Source of the DNA: CAYMCO01 sp964388955
GTDB taxonomy: Bacteria > Chloroflexota > Anaerolineae > Anaerolineales > E44-bin32
NCBI GenBank assembly: GCA_964388955.1
Contig: CAYMCO010000063.1
Coordinates: 1-10,840 of the forward strand
Direction of reading: 5' to 3'
DNA length: 10,840 nt
Position 1 is the first letter of the stretch; each line of letters opens with the position of its first letter. The translations under genes were made by a program, and so were the position numbers. Of this stretch, positions 1 to 6,347 are shown piece after piece. The notes under the pieces were generated by a model. The model was given only the letters and a program-made list of their open reading frames with translations. It was not told where the DNA came from and searched no databases.

Positions 1-302
1 TGCCCCTGCCCCGAGCGGCCACATTGACGATGCGCGGGGCAACTCGCGAACTTCTCCTATGGTTGATGCTTGCTCCATTCTCGTCTCGCCCCGGGGCCCG
101 GACCCTCATGCCTCGAACGTCCTTGTGAGGACGCCCCGGTGCGGTGCCCCGATAGCCCCGCGGAATGGTTGTTCCCTCGGCAGGAGAATAATGTACCCGA
201 CCGCCCGAGGCTCGGCGTGCAATCGCACGGCCATCCCGCCCGTCGGGAGGGTCAATTGAGAGGCGGGCCCGCCTCCTCAACGCCGCGCAGCAAGTGATCC
301 AC
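1..302. other. Non-coding leader region with small inverted repeats
   Basis: I see no convincing gene here. The two short open frames on the plus strand begin in overlapping frames, are rich in Pro, Arg and Ser, and resemble no family I know. Several small inverted repeats are visible: CGTCC/GGACG around 118-133, CGTGC/GCACG around 217-230, and the near-palindrome annotated at 256-280. The stretch may be the tail of an upstream transcription unit followed by the regulatory region of the dehydrogenase gene. No tRNA or riboswitch that I recognise is present. Confidence 0.5.
256..280. repeat. Near-perfect palindrome
   Basis: The arms TTGAGAGGCGGG (256-267) and CCCGCCT + C + CTCAA (268-280) are complementary over 12 pairs, with a single unpaired C at 275. 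The core GAGGCGGGCCCGCCTC is a perfect 16-base palindrome. No run of T follows on either side, so it does not look like an intrinsic terminator. It lies about 25 bases upstream of the -35 box at 303, so it could be an operator or the remains of a terminator for an upstream gene. Confidence 0.4.
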
Positions 303-331
303 TCGACAATTCCCCCCTTTGCCTCTATGAT
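303..331 (+). promoter_or_regulatory. Sigma-70-type promoter of the dehydrogenase gene
   Basis: TCGACA (303-308) and TATGAT (326-331) each match the housekeeping -35 and -10 consensus at five of six positions and are separated by exactly 17 bases. Transcription would start near 338 and leave a leader of about 35 bases before the ATG at 374. That leader contains GGAGG at 361-365, 8 bases before the start codon. The spacing and position make this the best-supported promoter in the window. Confidence 0.65.
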
Positions 332-373
332 TATGAGCGTCCGAGCCGGCAGAGCACGGGGGAGGCGAAAGGC

Positions 374-1354
374 ATGCGCGTTCGACCAATTGTCGTGATC
401 CAGGGAGCGGAACGGGAGGCCGAGGTCCCCGGTATTGAACGCATTTCCAAGCGGGTCAATCTTCGACCGGCGAAGACGACGCGGGAGCTGCGAGACGCCC
501 TGCCGGGCGCTGAGATCCTGCTGGGTTGGGACTTCCGAGCCGGGAATCTGGAAGAGGTCTGGGACCGGGCAGAGGACCTGCGCTGGGTCCACTGGGCAGG
601 AGTGGGCGTGGATGCGTTGCTCTTCCCCGACCTTGTCGAGAGCGAGGTGGTTCTCACGAACTCCAGCGGCGTGTTCAAGCGTGCGATGGCCGAATACGTG
701 CTGGGCCTGATCCTGTGCTTCGCCAAGGGTTTCCCGGAGACGGCCCGTCTGCAATCGAGGCGCGAATGGGGCTATCGGTTGACCGAGCGAATCGATGGCT
801 CCCGCGCGCTGGTCGTCGGGGTGGGCCCCATTGGACGGGAGATCGCTGGCTTGCTCAAGCTGGCTGGGCTTGAGGTGCGCGGGGTGGGGAGGCACGCCAG
901 AAAGGGCGATTCCCAGTTCGGAGACATCTACGGGTCTAGCGACTTGCTCCCGGCCTTGCCCTGGGCAGACTATGTGATCGTCACCTTGCCACTGACCGCG
1001 GCGACGCACCATCTTTTTGCGGAGCAGCAGTTCGAAGCCATGCGGGCGGAAGCGCGCTTCATAAATGTGGGGCGGGGCCCCACGGTGCACGAAGCGGCGC
1101 TGTCGAATGCGCTCCAGAAAGGAAGCATCGCAGGGGCCGCCCTGGACTGCTACGAGCAGGAGCCTTTGCCGAAAACGAGCCCGCTCTGGTCGGCCCCCAA
1201 CGTGATCATTTCCCCGCACATGTCAGGCGACTATATCGGCCATACTGAGGCGCTGGCCGAGATCTTCTTTCGCAACCTCGAGCGCTATCTGGCGGGCGAG
1301 CCTTTGCTCAACGTGGTGGACAAGGGCCTGGGGTATATCCCATCGAATCCGTGA
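374..1354 (+). CDS. D-isomer-specific 2-hydroxyacid dehydrogenase, NAD(P)-dependent
   Basis: This cytosolic oxidoreductase of 326 residues would interconvert a 2-oxo acid and a D-2-hydroxy acid using NAD(P)H. The Rossmann dinucleotide loop is GVGPIG (149-154). The family's catalytic residues are all present: Arg234 in NVGRGP, Glu263 in YEQEP, and His282 in the SPHMSG motif. The length is normal for the family. The start is fixed by GGAGG at 361-365, 8 bases upstream of ATG. The protein most resembles glyoxylate/hydroxypyruvate reductase-like members, but sequence alone does not settle the substrate. It appears to be monocistronic, with its own promoter at 303-331, and it converges on the radical-SAM operon. 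A role in D-glycerate, D-lactate or phosphoglycerate metabolism would be inference only. Confidence 0.93.
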   Translation: MRVRPIVVIQGAEREAEVPGIERISKRVNLRPAKTTRELRDALPGAEILLGWDFRAGNLEEVWDRAEDLRWVHWAGVGVDALLFPDLVESEVVLTNSSGVFKRAMAEYVLGLILCFAKGFPETARLQSRREWGYRLTERIDGSRALVVGVGPIGREIAGLLKLAGLEVRGVGRHARKGDSQFGDIYGSSDLLPALPWADYVIVTLPLTAATHHLFAEQQFEAMRAEARFINVGRGPTVHEAALSNALQKGSIAGAALDCYEQEPLPKTSPLWSAPNVIISPHMSGDYIGHTEALAEIFFRNLERYLAGEPLLNVVDKGLGYIPSNP

Positions 1355-1532
1355 TCTCATGCAGGTGTTCGGCGGCGAGCCGGACAAGCTCGTATAGCTC
1401 GGTGGCGCGCATCCTTCACTCTCGGGTATCACGCTCTGCCATATCTCCTCCGAGGTTCCAACGGCGTACCGCCAAATCATCAACCGGTTTGCCTGTCCTG
1501 CATCGGAATGCGCTGTGACCGAGGCCAACATG

Positions 1533-1552
1533 GGCTGACGGGTTTATCAGCC
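1533..1552. other. Small hairpin between convergent genes
   Basis: GGCTGA (1533-1538) and TCAGCC (1547-1552) form a 6-bp perfect stem with an 8-base loop, in the 258-base gap between the converging dehydrogenase and radical-SAM operon. There is no T-tract on either strand, so a terminator role is only suggested by position. The rest of 1355-1612 shows no recognisable gene. Confidence 0.25.
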
Positions 1553-1612
1553 AACCTGCGAGGAACGAGAGGGTTGCATCCTTGGGGGCAATCCTGCGCC
1601 AATAGATGGATT

Positions 1613-2287
1613 TCATCCCCGAGGAGGGATGTCTTCACCTTGGGGTGCCCCCCCTGTGAGGAGGATTTCTACGCGCTCGATGTCGACTTCGGCCGGGTCG
1701 GCGCCCAATTCCAAAAGCACCTCGTCCGGCCGGCCGGTGGCACCTTCGAGAGCGCTCAAGCGCATGTGCAGCAGTTTTCGCCCTGAAGGGCGCCGGCGGA
1801 TTTCCAATGCTTGGATGAGGGGGCGAAGGTCATATTCCTTGCCCCGCCGGATCCGATACGCGTGTTCCCGGATCAACAGCGCAGCGACCTCCTTCTCCAG
1901 ATCGAGACCTTGGGGCAACGTGGCCCGATAGATCGCAGCTTCGACCAGCGTCTGGACCGCGGGGCTGTGATCGGGAACCCGTTGCACGGCGCCGATCTGG
2001 ATCCCAGGCGGGCGGGCGCGGCGTAGGATAGCGAGGATCTCGGCGGGCTCCAAATCTCTCTCGAGCCAGAGATCGAGCAATTCCGCCCGCGCGGTGAACC
2101 CGAGCGGCAGCGCCATGCCGATCTGGAGCTTGGCGCGTGGCGTATAGCCTTGTGAATAATGCACGGGCAGGTAGGCGCGGCGCAGCCAGCGCTCCCAAGT
2201 GCGCTGCAGATCCAGATGGCTTGTATAACGCATGCTTGCAGCCTTCGAGAATCGGATCCGATAACGGAAGCGGGAGGGCAGCTTCAT
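1613..2287 (-). CDS. Radical SAM-linked DUF2344 protein (TIGR03936 type)
   Basis: The 224-residue protein matches the DUF2344 / TIGR03936 'radical SAM-linked' family. The conserved N-terminal block includes RYTSHLDLQR (about 20-29) and then SQGYTPRAKLQIGMALPLGF (45-64). The family has no cysteine cluster of its own and accompanies, or is fused to, TIGR03960 radical SAM proteins. Its molecular function is not established as far as I know; a role in RNA or protein modification is often guessed. The start was chosen because ATG at 2287-2285 overlaps the stop TGA (2286-2284) of the preceding radical-SAM gene as ATGA, the classic sign of translational coupling. The open frame extends about 136 codons further upstream, but that extension lies antiparallel-frame inside the partner gene and has no family similarity. 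Confidence 0.9.
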   Translation of the reverse strand: MKLPSRFRYRIRFSKAASMRYTSHLDLQRTWERWLRRAYLPVHYSQGYTPRAKLQIGMALPLGFTARAELLDLWLERDLEPAEILAILRRARPPGIQIGAVQRVPDHSPAVQTLVEAAIYRATLPQGLDLEKEVAALLIREHAYRIRRGKEYDLRPLIQALEIRRRPSGRKLLHMRLSALEGATGRPDEVLLELGADPAEVDIERVEILLTGGAPQGEDIPPRG

Positions 2288-4203
2288 GGCGCCGTGCCCT
2301 GTTTGATTTCCACCCGTGTTCGACGCGGGGATCGGACCTCGGGGCATTTCCAATGTTCGCCGGGATGGTCTCGGCGCAGGTCCTTGAATCCCGGAAGAAT
2401 GCCGCATGCGAAGCACTGCTCGCGACAATCGATCCGGGCCTTGCCCTCCCGGCTCCAAAGGTAGTCCTGGATCAGAAAATCCTTCCGCACTCCGGAATTG
2501 ATATGATCCCAGGGGAGCAATTCCTCCGTGGACCGGCGGCGATGGGTGTAGAAGGTCGGGTCGAGGCCGGCGGCGGCGAAGGCCGCCGTCCAGGCGGAGT
2601 AGTTGAAGTGCTCGCGCCAGGCGTCGAATCGCGCGCCCCGTTGCAGTGCGCCGAGGATCACATCTCCCATGCGCCTGTCGCCGCGCGACAACCATGCCTC
2701 GAGCATCGTCTCGCGGGGATCGGTCCAGTTGAGCTTGAGGCCAGGCCCCCGCAACTTCCGCCTCAGCAGATCCTGTTTGGCCTCTATCTGCTCGATGCTA
2801 TCGCAGGGGACCCATTGGAAAGGTGTGTGCGGTTTGGGGACAAATGTGCTCACCCCTGCCCGAACGCTGGCCCGGCGCCCGATGATCGATTGTCCCTCCG
2901 CCAGCACCGCCTTGCACAGGTCAGCGATTGCCGCCACGTCCTCCAGCGTTTCGGAGGGATGGCCGATCATGAAATACAGCTTCAGGTGATGCCAGCCATG
3001 TCCAAACACCTGGCGGGCGGTCTCCAGGAGCTGTGCACTGCTGACAGGCTTATTGATAATGTCTCGCATGCGTTCGGTTGCCGCCTCGGGAGCAAGGGTG
3101 AATCCGCCCACATGCGTCCCGCCCTGCAGCGCATTCATGAGTTCCACCGAGAAGGATTCGATCCGCAGGGAGGGAAGGGAAATACTGATGTGCCGGTCAT
3201 GAAACCGATCTCCCACTGCCTGCACCAGTTCCGAGATGTGACTGTAGTCTGAGGAAGACAAGGAGAGCAGCCCGATGGATTCGAATCCGGTGCTGGCCAC
3301 TGCTGTTTCGATGGCCCCCAGGATCTGTTCCACAGGCCGTTCGCGCACAGGTCGGTTGATCATGCCGGCGTGGCAGAAGCGGCACCCGCGCGTACAGCCT
3401 CGCATGATTTCAATCGGGACGCGTTGATGCGCAGTCTCGATATAGGGCACGATGAGATTCGTGACCGGTGGTGGGAGGTGAGGGACCAAGCGTTTGGTCA
3501 CCGGAAGCTTGGCAGCATCGGACAACGGTTCGACCTGTTTGGGGACGCCGTCCCGGTTGTAGTGCACCCGGTAGAGGGCGGGGACGTACACTCCCCAGAT
3601 CTTCGCCAGATTGCGCAGCAGTTCATTGCGAGAGGCCCGGCTCTGCTTTCCGATCCGCAGCGCGTCTGTGACGTCGAGGATGAGCTCCTCACCCTCGCCG
3701 ATGGCAAAAGCGTCGATGAACTCGGACATCGGCTCGGGGTTGAAGCAGGCGTGACCGCCGGCGACCACAATCGGATCCCGATTTGACCGCTCTGAGGATT
3801 GCAGGGGAATCCCGGCCAAGTCCAGCATGTTCAGGGTGTTTGTGTACAGGCTCTCATACGGCAGAGAGAACCCGATCAAGTCGAAATCGGAAAGCGGGCG
3901 TCTGTTCTCCAGGGAGAACAGCGGGATGCCGGATTCTCGCATCGCTGCTTCCATGTCCGGCCAGGGGGCGAAGGCACGCTCGGCGAGCGCGTCCGGCTGC
4001 CGGTTGATGACGTCGTATAGGATCGCCAGAGCCAGATTGGACATGCCCAAGTCGTAGATGTCCGGAAACGCCAGCGCCACCCGCAGCGGGGTGCGGTCCC
4101 AATCCTTGCGCATCTGGTTGAGTTCCCCGCCTGTGTATCGTCCGGGCTTGCGAACCCTCGGCAGAATTGTCTCTAGGGAACGCGAGATCGTCTCAGGATC
4201 CAC
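2284..4203 (-). CDS. B12-binding-like radical SAM protein (TIGR03960 type)
   Basis: This protein of about 639 residues has a cobalamin-binding-like N-terminal region (about 40-170), then the radical SAM core with its [4Fe-4S] ligands in RGCTRGCRFC (C270, C274, C277). A C-terminal cysteine motif follows, CREQCFAC near 593-600, and is typical of the family. SAM would be cleaved reductively to a 5'-deoxyadenosyl radical; the substrate is unknown. The family signature GRYTGGE lies near residues 21-27. The start is not ATG. TTG at 4224 is possible but has no Shine-Dalgarno. GTG at 4203-4201 has AAGG about 9 bases upstream and gives an N-terminus (MDPETI...) of the expected length, so I prefer it. 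The gene is the first of a two-gene operon with the DUF2344 partner, overlapping it by 4 bases. A TATAAT box lies just upstream. Confidence 0.92.
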   Translation of the reverse strand: MDPETISRSLETILPRVRKPGRYTGGELNQMRKDWDRTPLRVALAFPDIYDLGMSNLALAILYDVINRQPDALAERAFAPWPDMEAAMRESGIPLFSLENRRPLSDFDLIGFSLPYESLYTNTLNMLDLAGIPLQSSERSNRDPIVVAGGHACFNPEPMSEFIDAFAIGEGEELILDVTDALRIGKQSRASRNELLRNLAKIWGVYVPALYRVHYNRDGVPKQVEPLSDAAKLPVTKRLVPHLPPPVTNLIVPYIETAHQRVPIEIMRGCTRGCRFCHAGMINRPVRERPVEQILGAIETAVASTGFESIGLLSLSSSDYSHISELVQAVGDRFHDRHISISLPSLRIESFSVELMNALQGGTHVGGFTLAPEAATERMRDIINKPVSSAQLLETARQVFGHGWHHLKLYFMIGHPSETLEDVAAIADLCKAVLAEGQSIIGRRASVRAGVSTFVPKPHTPFQWVPCDSIEQIEAKQDLLRRKLRGPGLKLNWTDPRETMLEAWLSRGDRRMGDVILGALQRGARFDAWREHFNYSAWTAAFAAAGLDPTFYTHRRRSTEELLPWDHINSGVRKDFLIQDYLWSREGKARIDCREQCFACGILPGFKDLRRDHPGEHWKCPEVRSPRRTRVEIKQGTAP

Positions 4204-4245
4204 TGACTTTCGCCTTACGCTCAAATCGGACCGAATGAGTGGGCT

Positions 4246-4251
4246 ATTATA
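4246..4251 (-). promoter_or_regulatory. -10 box of the radical-SAM operon
   Basis: On the minus strand a perfect TATAAT occupies 4251-4246, about 22 bases before the possible TTG start and about 43 before the preferred GTG start. The expected -35 position (about 4269-4274) falls inside a heptamer repeat block and reads GAGCGCA, so no good -35 hexamer is present. The position fits a promoter, but the evidence is the -10 alone. Confidence 0.45.
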
Positions 4252-4268
4252 GCATGGGGCGGGCGCGG

Positions 4269-4303
4269 TGCGCTCTGCGCTTTGCGTTATGCGCTGTGGG
4301 CTT
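4269..4303 (+). repeat. Degenerate heptanucleotide tandem array, TGCGCTN type
   Basis: Five consecutive 7-base units are visible: TGCGCTC, TGCGCTT, TGCGTTA, TGCGCTG and TGGGCTT. The period is exact although units differ at one to three positions. The block abuts the -10 box of the radical-SAM operon and covers the site where its -35 would be. Such short heptamer arrays in intergenic DNA are known from cyanobacteria and some other bacteria. Confidence 0.6.
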
Positions 4304-4354
4304 CGCGCAGAAGCGTTGGAAGGTTATGAGGTCCGAACGTACAAACGTGCCACG

Positions 4355-4412
4355 CTGCAACCTGCAGCCTGCAACCCGGATCCGGATCCGCAATCCCTAT
4401 TCCCTACTCCCC
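4355..4412 (+). repeat. Further period-7 and period-6 short tandem repeats
   Basis: CTGCAAC, CTGCAGC and CTGCAAC run head-to-tail at 4355-4375. CCGGAT is then repeated 2.5 times (4376-4390), and AATCCCT, ATTCCCT and ACTCCCC follow at 4392-4412. Three different unit families with mostly the same 7-base period thus share one 150-base spacer with the array at 4269-4303. No coding potential is visible. Confidence 0.55.
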
Positions 4413-4433
4413 CCTCTCTCTGTGCCGGCATGG

Positions 4434-4439
4434 TAGAAT
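4434..4439 (+). promoter_or_regulatory. Possible -10 box of the tRNA-Glu gene
   Basis: TAGAAT at 4434-4439 matches the -10 consensus at five of six positions and sits 11 bases before the tRNA. The expected -35 region (about 4411-4416) is pyrimidine-rich with no match to TTGACA, so this is a weak call based on position. Confidence 0.35.
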
Positions 4440-4450
4440 ATCCCGCGTGC

Positions 4451-4523
4451 GCCCCCATCGTCTAGAGGCCAAGGACGTGGCCCTCTCAAGGCCAAGACCG
4501 GGGTTCGAATCCCCGTGGGGGCA
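4451..4523 (+). tRNA. tRNA-Glu (anticodon CTC)
   Basis: The 73-base gene folds into a full cloverleaf. The acceptor arms are GCCCCCA and TGGGGGC with discriminator A, and the anticodon stem is TGGCC/GGCCA (4478-4482, 4490-4494). The loop is CTCTCAA with anticodon CTC at 4485-4487. The T arm is CGGGG-TTCGAAT-CCCCG. The D-arm segment beginning GTCTAGAGG is typical of bacterial tRNA-Glu. The 3' CCA is not encoded, since CTG follows. It is transcribed alone and ends at the terminator just downstream. I found no second copy of its 3' end in the window, so there is no sign of an integrated element here. Confidence 0.97.
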
Positions 4524-4536
4524 CTGGACCGGGATG

Positions 4537-4563
4537 GCCGCCCCCTGCTTGCGGGGCGGTTTT
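4537..4563 (+). terminator. Intrinsic terminator of the tRNA-Glu gene
   Basis: CCGCCCC (4538-4544) and GGGGCGG (4553-4559) form a perfect 7-bp GC-only stem with an 8-base loop. TTTT (4560-4563) follows, then CTCT. It begins 14 bases after the tRNA 3' end. The reverse strand has no T-tract, so it serves the tRNA and not the minus-strand gene that ends at 4691. Confidence 0.85.
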
Positions 4564-4690
4564 CTCTGACAGCCACAAGGATAATATTGCCCTACTGGCG
4601 CGACCGTGTGGGGCAGACCGCCAGTATCGACCGAACTGCCGAATATCTGCCAGCGTGCAAGCGCTCTGTATGCATCAAAGGGAAGAGTGG

Positions 4691-5572
4691 CTATGCCGAT
4701 CTTGCGGGCGGCAGTGGGATCAGCTTCGATGTGCTCGCTTTGTACGCCTCATAGTCCTCCAGGCCGCCCCATTTCTCATCGGCGCGCGCTTCAAGAATTG
4801 GCACACCGCTGACCCGCGTCAGCAAGAAAACGACGAAAAGCGGTGAGATCAAAGTGAGCCACTGCCAGCCGTGCAGGGCCGTGCTGGCGATGATGGCCAC
4901 CCCGATCCAGAGCACAATCTCCCCGAAATAGTTCGGGTGGCGGGACCAGGACCAGAGACCGACATTGATAAATCGACCTTCGTTCTCAGGCGCGGCACGG
5001 AACATGCTCTTCTGCCGGTCGGCGATGACCTCAATCCCAAACCCCAGGGACCACACCAGGAACCCGGCCAGGGCGGGTGTGCCCAGCTCGGCCTTGGGCC
5101 CGGAGGTGATGGCAGCCAACGCAGCTGCCAGTGTGAAGCTGACCCACAGGCCTTGCACGGTCCAGGCGAGCAGGAACCGGCTGAACGATGTCTTGATTTC
5201 GTCAAAGCGGGGGTCGGATCCCTTCGCCCGGATGCGCCGGAAGAGGAAGGAGCCCAGACGAAGTGCCCAAACCCACACGACCCCTGCCAGCAGCAGGTCC
5301 CTGAGGGCGACCGCAGGGCTCAATATGAGAGCGATGGTCACGACGGAAACGTAGGTGACGCTGCCGGCGAGATCATAGAACAGTTCGGTCTTCATCGCAA
5401 ACGCCGGAATAAAGGCAGCCCATTGGATGAAGAATGCCAGCGCGATGCATAATGCGAAAAGCGGTATGCCGGAAATGACATACCCACCCCGGCTGCCCGC
5501 AAACGCAAGGCCGGCTGCGACCAGGACAATGAAGGGCAAGGCCAGAAGTGGGCTGCGGTTGGTGCTTTCCAC
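4691..5572 (-). CDS. DUF1295 membrane protein (steroid 5-alpha-reductase superfamily)
   Basis: The integral membrane protein has 293 residues and about seven hydrophobic segments. It carries the DUF1295 hallmark GLWSWSRHPNYFGE at 205-218, and the tail has the conserved pattern EARADEKWG (261-269) and YEAYK (274-278). DUF1295 proteins are related to steroid reductases and isoprenylcysteine methyltransferases. Their substrates in bacteria are mostly undefined, and some lie in photo-oxidative-stress regulons. The start is GTG at 5572-5570, supported by a purine-rich AGGAAGGAAGC directly upstream on the minus strand. A small ORF ends 15 bases upstream, so the two may be cotranscribed from the promoter at 5870-5898. 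The divergent neighbours are a photolyase remnant and tspO, which suggests a light- or oxidation-related role. That role is inference. Confidence 0.88.
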   Translation of the reverse strand: MESTNRSPLLALPFIVLVAAGLAFAGSRGGYVISGIPLFALCIALAFFIQWAAFIPAFAMKTELFYDLAGSVTYVSVVTIALILSPAVALRDLLLAGVVWVWALRLGSFLFRRIRAKGSDPRFDEIKTSFSRFLLAWTVQGLWVSFTLAAALAAITSGPKAELGTPALAGFLVWSLGFGIEVIADRQKSMFRAAPENEGRFINVGLWSWSRHPNYFGEIVLWIGVAIIASTALHGWQWLTLISPLFVVFLLTRVSGVPILEARADEKWGGLEDYEAYKASTSKLIPLPPARSA

Positions 5573-5587
5573 GCTTCCTTCCTCAGT

Positions 5588-5752
5588 TCAATTCGGTGAT
5601 TGCGCCGTCGGGAGGTGGGGTCCGGCCGCCAGATTCCCAAGCGCCGGGTCGCCATCTCCATTCTTGAATGACAAATCCTTCCAGGCCTCTGGGACCTCCG
5701 CCACCCGGGGCAGGCCGACGGTATTCAGGCGAACCGCATCGTGATCGTTCAT
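5588..5752 (-). CDS. Small hypothetical protein, 54 residues
   Basis: I do not recognise this protein. It begins MNDHDAVRLNTVGLPR and is hydrophilic, with no cysteine motif or membrane segment. Reasons to consider it real are the ATG at 5752-5750 with GTGGA 6-10 bases upstream, codons with mostly G or C at the third position, and a stop only 15 bases before the DUF1295 start with a strong ribosome-binding site in between. An in-frame GTG at 5812 would add 20 residues but lacks a Shine-Dalgarno. It might instead be a leader peptide or a fragment of a decayed gene. Confidence 0.4.
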   Translation of the reverse strand: MNDHDAVRLNTVGLPRVAEVPEAWKDLSFKNGDGDPALGNLAAGPHLPTAQSPN

Positions 5753-5869
5753 GCTTTTCCACTCATTGTTCTTCTCGGGCCGCTGGCTTGAAGTATCTCG
5801 ATGGGTCTTCACCCCGATATTGGGCCGCCATCGGTGGAGCGAACCGCCACACGAATGTATGTCCCAGCG

Positions 5870-5898
5870 AAGGTAACATATCGCCCAGCTATTGTCAA
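5870..5898 (-). promoter_or_regulatory. Promoter of the DUF1295 operon
   Basis: On the minus strand a perfect TTGACA (5898-5893) is followed after 17 bases by TACCTT (5875-5870), which keeps the key T, A and final T of the -10. Transcription would start near 5863, about 110 bases before the small ORF. The -35 box lies next to the plus-strand TATAAT at 5909-5914, so a regulator bound here could control both directions. Confidence 0.5.
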
Positions 5899-5908
5899 GA
5901 TTAAGTTG

Positions 5909-5914
5909 TATAAT
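5909..5914 (+). promoter_or_regulatory. Possible -10 box for the phr remnant/tspO direction
   Basis: TATAAT is perfect at 5909-5914. TTGTCA lies at 5892-5897, but its spacing of 11 bases is too short for a normal sigma-70 promoter. Either an activator is needed, a different sigma factor is used, or this is chance. It lies upstream of the photolyase remnant and tspO. Confidence 0.3.
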
Positions 5915-6040
5915 CAGGGCGCAACCTCTACGGGGCGCGTCAATTGTCCGACCGGGAGGGCGCGTTGATTGTCCAGGAGCCGCAAATGAACCCTGGGGCG
6001 TTCGAGGGAAATTGTGCCGTGCTGCGCGCGTTATTCAAGG

Positions 6041-6347
6041 GAGGCCGCGCCCTATTCCCGGGTGCTCAACCCCGTGCTGCAGGGGGGGAGTTTGACCCTG
6101 CGGGCGAATTTGCCGGCGATGGGTTCCTGAATTGGCGCGTGTGGAAAGCCGATACATCCACAAGCCCTGGGCGATGTCGGAAGATGCCCAGCGGCAGGCG
6201 GCCTGCATTCTCGGGAAGGATTATCCCCCGCCGATCGTGGATCATGCTTGGGCGCCAGAGCGGGCGCTCGCCGCCTGTGCCCAAGCGAGAGGGGAGAGAG
6301 GAGACGTAAAATGCCAATTATGGCTGCAAGCAGGCAGGACATCGTAG
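6041..6347 (+). pseudogene. Deoxyribodipyrimidine photolyase, C-terminal remnant with two frameshifts
   Basis: Read through three frames, this stretch encodes the end of a cryptochrome/photolyase FAD-binding domain. The first frame (6041-about 6082) gives EAAPYSRVLNPVLQG. The second (about 6088-6114) gives GEFDPAGEFA. The third (6114-6347) gives RRWVPELARVESRYIHKPW, then GKDYPPPIVDH and ERALAAC. The pattern NP-x-x-QG-x-x-FD, W-x-PEL, H-x-PW and DYP-x-PIV-x-H is that of E. coli PhrB and relatives. Each shift equals loss of one base, in a run of seven G (6082-6088) and at GCCGG (6112-6116). Only about 100 of the usual 430-500 residues remain, and upstream of about 6030 I find no photolyase sequence in any frame. 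The last frame runs 37 bases into tspO. A genuine pseudogene and assembly errors at homopolymers are both possible for the frameshifts; the missing N-terminal part favours a pseudogene. Confidence 0.8.

Noticed and set aside
1308..1412. Minus-strand 34-residue ORF beginning MRATELYELVRLAAEHLHE
   Set aside because: Helix-like composition, but it overlaps the 3' end of the dehydrogenase gene, has a poor ribosome-binding arrangement and no independent support.
2288..2695. Upstream extension of the DUF2344 frame to 360 residues
   Set aside because: The extension overlaps the radical-SAM C-terminus in another frame and has no conserved sequence; the ATGA overlap gives a better start at 2287.
2137..3252. 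Plus-strand open frame of 371 codons
   Set aside because: It lies wholly antisense to the radical-SAM genes, whose motifs are clear. The translation has no family similarity and reflects GC-rich codon bias.
4451..4690. tRNA-Glu as an integration site for a mobile element
   Set aside because: No repeat of the tRNA 3' end, integrase gene or other element signature is present in the window.
5892..5914. Standard sigma-70 promoter or CarH/LitR operator from TTGTCA and TGTATA
   Set aside because: The TTGTCA-TATAAT spacing is 11 bases, too short for sigma-70, and the TGTCAA/TGTATA half-sites have the wrong sequence and spacing for the operator form I remember.
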